This document shows, piece by piece, positions 53,354 to 58,425 of a stretch of DNA of 58,425 bases. Under the pieces are notes generated by a model. The model searched no databases, was not told the DNA's origin, and worked only from the letters and a program-made list of their open reading frames with translations. How positions within the stretch are numbered: position 1 is the first letter of the stretch; each line of letters opens with the position of its first letter. Position numbers and translations under genes: made by a program. This DNA is from Lutibacter sp. HS1-25 (GTDB lineage: Bacteria > Bacteroidota > Bacteroidia > Flavobacteriales > Flavobacteriaceae). The stretch is taken from positions 1 through 58,425 of the forward strand of contig NZ_RHLN01000021.1 of NCBI RefSeq assembly GCF_004121075.1. Direction: 5' to 3'.

Positions 53354-54308
53354 ATTGCAGTTGTTTGATGATTTTGTCGATTTCTTCCTTTTCTTTCGGA
53401 TTATGGACTTTGTTTTTATGAAGATTTGAAGCTTTTAAAGGTGTTCCAGTTTTGGTATAAAAAAGTTTAGACCTTTCTAAAGTTGTAGGATTTAAATTTG
53501 TGAAAAAGGGCTTAAGTTTTGTTACTAAATAACTAAATTGAGTTGTTTCGCATTGAATATGAATTTCATAATTTATTTTAGTGAAGTCGTTCGAAATTAG
53601 TAACTCGTAAAATTGTTTTATGGTAGCGTGGTTTTCATCAATTAAATCTAATCGAAATTGTATTGTTTTTAAAGCTAAAAATAAAGATTCAGTGTTATGA
53701 TTTTTATATTTAAAAGCATTTTTTTGTGATAGGGTTTTTCTCTCTTTTTTTAATTGAATTGTTGTTTCTAATTTTTTAGCTGGAATAATTTCTAATTCGG
53801 TTATGTCTTCATTGAAGTAATGTTTGTAAATTTCTTCGGTTGAAAGAATTTCTTCATTTCCAAATTTTGCAAAACGGTCTTGTAATTCTGTGTACAGCCA
53901 AATCATATTGACTTTTAAATATTGAATTACAAAGGTATTGTCATTAGTTATATTATTTTTTGTAAAAGAATGTTTATCAATATAATTGTTGATATTAATC
54001 AAATTTTGATGATATTCGGCATATATTGAATTGTAAACAAAAGTGTTTTCTTCAGGCACTGCATTGTTGGGAAAATCCTTAATTAAAACGTTGAATTTTT
54101 CATTGGCTGCAATATCTATAAGGTTTTTGTAATATTTGTTTTTTTCGCCTAAAGCTCTTTTAAAGACTATTTCGAAATTTGGTTTGGCCTTATATTGTAA
54201 GTTTTGTTTGTTATTTAAATTTAATGATCTGTATTCTTGTTCGGTTCTTAAATCTTTATGTAATCCCTTGGTAATAGAAATTAATGATGAAAAAATATGT
54301 TGTATCAT
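53352..54308 (-). CDS. Integrase-linked hypothetical protein
   Basis: 318 residues, helical and Lys-rich, no signal peptide or enzyme motif (FSSLISITKGLHKDLRTEQE, QYLKVNMIWLYTELQDRFAK). Overlaps the integrase stop by 1 bp (54308), so co-expressed. Proteins of this look follow integrases in other Bacteroidota elements. It could be an accessory recombination or RteC-like factor; no family assigned. Confidence 0.7.
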   Translation of the reverse strand: MIQHIFSSLISITKGLHKDLRTEQEYRSLNLNNKQNLQYKAKPNFEIVFKRALGEKNKYYKNLIDIAANEKFNVLIKDFPNNAVPEENTFVYNSIYAEYHQNLININNYIDKHSFTKNNITNDNTFVIQYLKVNMIWLYTELQDRFAKFGNEEILSTEEIYKHYFNEDITELEIIPAKKLETTIQLKKERKTLSQKNAFKYKNHNTESLFLALKTIQFRLDLIDENHATIKQFYELLISNDFTKINYEIHIQCETTQFSYLVTKLKPFFTNLNPTTLERSKLFYTKTGTPLKASNLHKNKVHNPKEKEEIDKIIKQLQ

Positions 54309-55402
54309 TATAAATCCAATTTAATAAGGTTGGCAGCATCTTTCTTTTTTTGGTCAATTACTTTGGCATAAATTTGAGTGGTTTTCAGTTCTTTATGTCC
54401 TAATAGTTTTGATACCGTATAAATATCAGTTCCCAATGTTAGTTGTAAAGTTGCGTAGGTATGCCGGGCACAATGGAAAGTGATGGTTTTTGTAATGCCT
54501 GCTTTCATAACCCATTGTTGCAATTTTAAATTAGACCAAGCACTGTAATTTAGGCCTTTAAAAACCAATTCATTTAATTCGCCTCTTTCACCTAAATAGT
54601 TGAAAGCTTGTTCAGAGATTGGAAGTGTTTCGGCACCTTTGGTTTTCTTTTGTCTGAAACGAATGTAATAACCCATTTCATTTGAATGTTGAATTTCTGA
54701 CCACTTCATTTTTTCAATATCAGACCAACGTAACCCGGTAAGGGCTGAAAATATAAAGGCTTGTTTTAATGTTGGCAGCTCACATTCAACTTTTACAACT
54801 GCTTGTAATTCGTCTAATGTTAGAAATTCTCGTTGAGGTTCCCCTTGCTTGAAATGTGGCACACCTTCAGCTGGGTTTATTTTTAGTGTATTGTCTTTTA
54901 CTGCTTGTTTTAAAGCTGCTGTAAATTTACCAAAATATGAGTATTTAGAATTTTGGGATAATGGTTTTTGACTTTTTGTTCTTGCTTTTTTATCCAAATA
55001 TTCTTTGAAATCTTCTACAAATTTTCTGTCAACATATTGAAAACTTATTTCTTTAGGACAAAATATTTTTAAATGTTTTAGCATACTATCCCAATTGCCA
55101 TAATTACCAGAGCTTGTATTTTTCTTTTCTGTTAGTGCAGTTAGATAGGTTATAAAACTACCTTTTAATTTTTCTAAATCCTGAAAGCCATAGATGCCGT
55201 TTTGTATTTCAATTTGTCGTTGAGCGCAAATTGTTTCGGCAAGGTTTCTGGTTTTTTTATTAAAGTCTCTTTCAGTTGTTGTTTTAGGGTTTTGATGAAG
55301 ATATAAACTTAAATATTCAGTTTTTCGGCTCCCTTTATGGTAAAAATCAAGGTACAAGCCTATTTTACCGTTCTTAATTCTTTCTCTAAGTGTTACTTTC
55401 AT
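54308..55402 (-). CDS. Tyrosine recombinase (integrase) of the element
   Basis: 364 residues from ATG 55402; an upstream extension is unlikely. Bacteroidota layout: N-terminal arm-binding strands (MKVTLRERIKNGKIGLYLDF), SAM-like core-binding domain and catalytic domain with ALTGLRWSDIEKMKW (Arg), HCARHTYATL (HxxR) and LLGHKELKTTQIYAKV (His, Tyr). All catalytic residues are present. It lies 640 bp from the mnmE 3' end and probably integrates there. Confidence 0.95.
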   Translation of the reverse strand: MKVTLRERIKNGKIGLYLDFYHKGSRKTEYLSLYLHQNPKTTTERDFNKKTRNLAETICAQRQIEIQNGIYGFQDLEKLKGSFITYLTALTEKKNTSSGNYGNWDSMLKHLKIFCPKEISFQYVDRKFVEDFKEYLDKKARTKSQKPLSQNSKYSYFGKFTAALKQAVKDNTLKINPAEGVPHFKQGEPQREFLTLDELQAVVKVECELPTLKQAFIFSALTGLRWSDIEKMKWSEIQHSNEMGYYIRFRQKKTKGAETLPISEQAFNYLGERGELNELVFKGLNYSAWSNLKLQQWVMKAGITKTITFHCARHTYATLQLTLGTDIYTVSKLLGHKELKTTQIYAKVIDQKKKDAANLIKLDL

Positions 55403-55462
55403 AATAGCAATTTTAACTGTTAGCAATTTATTTTTTTTCGTTGGTATGTTTTATGAGATTTA

Positions 55463-55834
55463 TCAATTAAATAAATTTTCGATTTGTGAGCGTTTGATAA
55501 TGTGTTTATTTCCGAATTGAACGGCATTTAATTGACCTCTTTTAATCATTCTTTGGATGGTCCATCTACTCACGTCAATTAATTGAGAGGCATCAGTAAT
55601 GCTTAAAAAATCTTTTGAGTTTAAAGAAATAGCAGGTGCAATATTTTCTGATTTGTTGGATTTATTCTTTTGAATTTCTCCTTCAATAGTTGTTTGAATT
55701 TTATCCTGGCGTTTTCTAGCTTTGTATGCTCTTTTAGAGCAACTATCACTGCAACATTTAGTTACAGTAGTCCGTGCAATAAAGGCTTTTCCACAATAAT
55801 CGCAAGTTTTAGGAATGTGTAAATTACTACTCAT
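55463..55834 (-). CDS. Zinc-finger plus excisionase-type HTH protein
   Basis: 123 residues. The N-terminal Cys cluster CDYCGKAF...CCSDSCS is a small zinc finger. The C-terminal part (FLSITDASQLIDVSRWTIQR then MIKRGQLNAVQFGNKHII) is an excisionase-type HTH. Closest gene to the mnmE attachment site and adjacent to the integrase, so probably the recombination directionality factor. Confidence 0.85.
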   Translation of the reverse strand: MSSNLHIPKTCDYCGKAFIARTTVTKCCSDSCSKRAYKARKRQDKIQTTIEGEIQKNKSNKSENIAPAISLNSKDFLSITDASQLIDVSRWTIQRMIKRGQLNAVQFGNKHIIKRSQIENLFN

Positions 55835-55916
55835 AATGGTGCTGTTTATTTAACTACGTTGCATTATGTAGCACTATGGTGCATAATTTCGCCTTATTTA
55901 AAAAGTTGTAAAAATG

Positions 55917-55988
55917 GGCAACAAATTAGTGCTTTTGGCAACAGATATACAACAAATATAGTTAAAAAAGAGTATATAAGCAACAAAT
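55917..55988. repeat. Candidate integrase arm-type sites
   Basis: Decamers GGCAACAAAT (55917), GGCAACAGAT (55937), TACAACAAAT (55948) and AGCAACAAAT (55979), all in the same direction, between the HTH gene and the mnmE core. GGCAACAAAT also occurs at 23145 next to the left core. Confidence 0.6.
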
Positions 55989-56039
55989 AAAAGTATATAA
56001 ATACAAGAAAAACAGTTAGTTAACGAGTAAGGGTAGGTG

Positions 56040-56056
56040 TTTTACTTTCCGATACA
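56040..56056. other. Candidate right attachment site in mnmE 3' end
   Basis: TTTTACTTTCCGATACA overlaps the last codons and stop of mnmE (…CIGK-stop). The same gene end is the SGI1 integration site in other bacteria. Matches 23087-23103 with one mismatch. Confidence 0.65.
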
Positions 56057-57427
56057 GAAATTAGCAAAAATATTACCCAATAAATCTTCAGTAGTAACTT
56101 CTCCAGTAATTTCACCCAAATGAAACAATGCTTGGCGAATATCAATGGCAAATAAATCGGTGCTTATTTGCAAGTCAATTCCTTTTTGAACTTCTTTTAT
56201 GGCATTGTAGGCATTGTTTAAAGCTTCAAAATGGCGCGAATTACTTACAATGGTTTCATTATTACTCAACGCCCCTTTATTTGCTAATTGGGTGAGGGTA
56301 GTGGTAAGTTCGTGAATGCCAGTTTTTTGTTTTGCAGAAAGTACAATTAAATCTGAGTATTGTGTTTTTAGTATTGAGATTTGTTCCTCTGTTAACAAAT
56401 CAGCTTTATTAACTATTGTCAATATTTTTTTTGAAGGATATTTAGATGTTAATTCTTCAATTGCAGTATTTAAGGTGGCTATTTTTAAACTATCAATTAA
56501 ATGCAATACCAATTGTGCTTTTTCAATGTTTTCAAATGTTTTTTGAATGCCAATATTTTCAACAAAATCTTCGGTGTTTCTAATACCTGCTGTATCTATA
56601 AAACGGTAGGCTACACCATCAATAATCAGTTCATCCTCAATGGCATCTCGTGTGGTTCCTGCAATATGACTTACAATGGCCTTTTCTTCATTTAACAAAG
56701 CATTTAGCAGGGTGGATTTACCAACATTTGGTTCGCCTACAATGGCAACAGGGATTCCGTTTTTTAATACATTTCCTAAGGAGAATGAATCGATCAATCG
56801 TTTTAAAACTTCGCTGATTTGCGCAATTAATTTGTTAAATTCTGTTCTGTCGGCAAATTCAACATCTTCTTCAGCAAAATCAAGTTCTAATTCAATTAAA
56901 CTCGCAAAATTAAGTAATTGCTGACGTAATTTTTCTATTTCAGTACTAAATCCCCCTCGCATTTGTTGTAATGCTACTTGGTGTGAAGCTGCCGAATTAG
57001 AGGAAATTAAATCGGCAACAGCTTCGGCCTGACTTAAATCCATTTTTCCATTTAAAAAAGCGCGCAAAGTAAATTCACCTGGATTGGCATTGCGAACACC
57101 ATTTTTAATGAACAATTGCAAAATTTCTTGCTGTATATAAACCGAACCATGGCAACTAATTTCTACCACATTTTCGCCTGTATATGAGTTTGGGTTTTTA
57201 AAAACTGAGACTAAAACTTCATCAATAACACGTTCGTTTTCAACAATGTTTCCAAGATGTATGGTATGTGTTTTTACTTTTGTTAAATCCTTATTTCCAA
57301 ATTTTGATTTAAAATGAGTATTTGCAATTTCAATAGCTTTATCTCCAGAAAGTCTTATAACCGCAATAGCACCAACACCCGATGAGGTAGCTAAAGCAAT
57401 AATTGTGTCGTTTGGTACTGTATTCAT
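56042..57427 (-). CDS. mnmE: tRNA modification GTPase MnmE
   Basis: 461 residues from ATG 57427; upstream extension MIIDYFCH is unlikely. N-terminal folate-binding domain (DTIIALATSSGVGAIAVIRL), helical domain, and an inserted GTPase: G1 GEPNVGKST, G3 DTAG, G4 NKAD. C-terminal FCIGK with the conserved Cys. With MnmG it makes the cmnm5U modification at tRNA wobble uridines. Full length, so integration at its 3' end has not broken it. Confidence 0.97.
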   Translation of the reverse strand: MNTVPNDTIIALATSSGVGAIAVIRLSGDKAIEIANTHFKSKFGNKDLTKVKTHTIHLGNIVENERVIDEVLVSVFKNPNSYTGENVVEISCHGSVYIQQEILQLFIKNGVRNANPGEFTLRAFLNGKMDLSQAEAVADLISSNSAASHQVALQQMRGGFSTEIEKLRQQLLNFASLIELELDFAEEDVEFADRTEFNKLIAQISEVLKRLIDSFSLGNVLKNGIPVAIVGEPNVGKSTLLNALLNEEKAIVSHIAGTTRDAIEDELIIDGVAYRFIDTAGIRNTEDFVENIGIQKTFENIEKAQLVLHLIDSLKIATLNTAIEELTSKYPSKKILTIVNKADLLTEEQISILKTQYSDLIVLSAKQKTGIHELTTTLTQLANKGALSNNETIVSNSRHFEALNNAYNAIKEVQKGIDLQISTDLFAIDIRQALFHLGEITGEVTTEDLLGNIFANFCIGK

Positions 57428-57429
57428 AT

Positions 57430-58330
57430 GGCAAAAATAATCAATAATCAATTATGAATTACGAATAATCAATTGTCAATTTTTAATTATGAATTACGAA
57501 TTATGAATTACGAATTATCAATTGTCAATTACAAATTATCGCTTCGGCTTCGCTCAGCGACCAATTTTCAATAATCAATTATGAATTACGAATAATCAAT
57601 TGTCAATTTTTAATTACGAATTACGAATTACGAATTACGAATTATCAATTATCAATTATCAATTATCAATTATCAATTATCAATTGTCAATTTTTAATTA
57701 CGAATTATCGCTTCGGCTACGCTCAGCGACCAGTTTTCAATAATCAATTATGAATTACGAATAATCAATTGTCAATTTTTAATTACGAATTACGAATTAC
57801 GAATTACGAATTATGAATTATGAATTATCAATTATCAATTATCAATTATCAATTGTCAATTTTTAATTACGAATTATCGCTTCGGCTACGCTCAGCGACC
57901 AGTTTTCAATAATCAATTATGAATTACGAATAATCAATTGTCAATTTTTAATTACGAATTACGAATTACGAATTACGAATTATCAATTATCAATTATCAA
58001 TTATCAATTATCAATTATCAATTGTCAATTTTTAATTACGAATTATCGCTTCGGCTACGCTCAGCGACCAGTTTTCAATAATCAATTATGAATTACGAAT
58101 AATCAATTGTCAATTTTTAATTACGAATTACGAATTACGAATTACGAATTATCAATTATCAATTATCAATTATCAATTATCAATTATCAATTGTCAATTT
58201 TTAATTACGAATTATCGCTTCGGCTACGCTCAGCGACCAGTTATCAATTATCAATTATCAATTATCAATTGTCAATTATCAATTGTCAATTATCAATTGT
58301 CAATTGTACATTGTCAATTATCAATTGTAC
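57430..58330. repeat. Tandem array with exact 169-bp period and AATT heptamers
   Basis: GCTTCGGCT occurs at 57541, 57710, 57879, 58048 and 58217, exactly 169 bp apart, each followed by a CGCTCAGCGACC block. The rest of each unit is a run of 7-bp steps AATTATC, AATTACG, AATTATG or AATTGTC. It fills the region between mnmE and the next gene and holds no reading frame. Confidence 0.95.
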
Positions 58331-58334
58331 ATTA

Positions 58335-58425
58335 TCAATTATATACGGCTTGTTTTATAAAATCTTCGTAAGTGTCATAAAATTCTTCAAACTGATGCAT
58401 GGCTTCTTTGAAAAAAATAAATACG
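58335..58425 (-). CDS. 3' end of an unidentified gene
   Basis: The last about 29 codons, ending FKEAMHQFEEFYDTYEDFIK then QAVYN and a stop at 58335-58337. It enters from the right edge. Too short to identify. Confidence 0.6.
   Translation of the reverse strand, partial: VFIFFKEAMHQFEEFYDTYEDFIKQAVYN

Noticed and set aside
57430..58330. CRISPR array
   Set aside because: The repeats are regular, but the sequence between them is also repeated, the unit is 169 bp and no cas genes are present.

Overview
The window is low-GC (roughly one-third G+C by eye) chromosomal DNA of a marine-type Flavobacteriaceae (Bacteroidota). The evidence is AT-rich spacers with almost no Shine-Dalgarno sequences, WG-repeat and MORN secreted proteins, paired GH29 fucosidases, DUF6266/DUF6943-like proteins, DUF3987 and BT4734/VirE-like primase modules, Bacteroidota-type tyrosine recombinases, and a Bacteroidota-style promoter (TTTG, about 21 bp, TAnnTTT). 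All family names are from reading the translations; no database search was run.

Left part (1-23.0 kb, host-like with decayed mobile DNA). A partial IS1182-like transposase is followed by a cassette-like array of three unrelated genes (SANT-like protein, GIY-YIG nuclease, rhomboid protease) separated by related 100-130 bp repeats. Next come a Crp/Fnr regulator with an exported amidase, a run of secreted proteins (WG repeats, two unknowns, a small cytosolic protein, a MORN protein), a dead IS4 transposase, a truncated tyrosine recombinase beside tRNA-Met, and housekeeping genes (START-like protein, PLP fold-IV enzyme, YchJ-like protein). Then follow a nucleotidyltransferase/HPr-kinase-like pair, and two tandem GH29 alpha-L-fucosidases divergent from a TPR-LuxR regulator.

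Middle part (about 23.1-56.05 kb) looks like one integrated element of about 33 kb inserted at the 3' end of mnmE. A 17-bp core overlapping the mnmE stop recurs with one mismatch at 23087, and both ends carry RCAACARAT decamers that look like integrase arm sites. At the mnmE end lie the HTH/excisionase genes, tyrosine recombinase, primase and DUF3987 genes. The cargo is a defence island: an HTH/nucleotidyltransferase pair, a type I restriction-modification operon (hsdM-HEPN protein-hsdS-orf-hsdR), a toxin-antitoxin-SecB-like module, an AbiE pair, a long prokaryotic Argonaute that seems to lack the catalytic aspartates, a RhuM-Fic/Doc protein and an HTH protein of unknown role. The far end holds a LytS/LytTR two-component system, four genes for proteins under 50 residues, an MtlR-like protein and unknown genes. 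No relaxase or conjugation genes are visible.

The most unusual structure is a set of copies of the Argonaute 5' end. A 156-bp segment containing its leader and first about 42 codons recurs at 96% identity upstream of AbiE, and a 34-bp piece recurs next to hsdR. The defence modules are therefore separated by pieces of the same gene start, which looks like a record of how the island was assembled.

Right part (56.04-58.4 kb): mnmE, a tandem array with an exact 169-bp period built from AATT-heptamers, and the 3' end of another gene.
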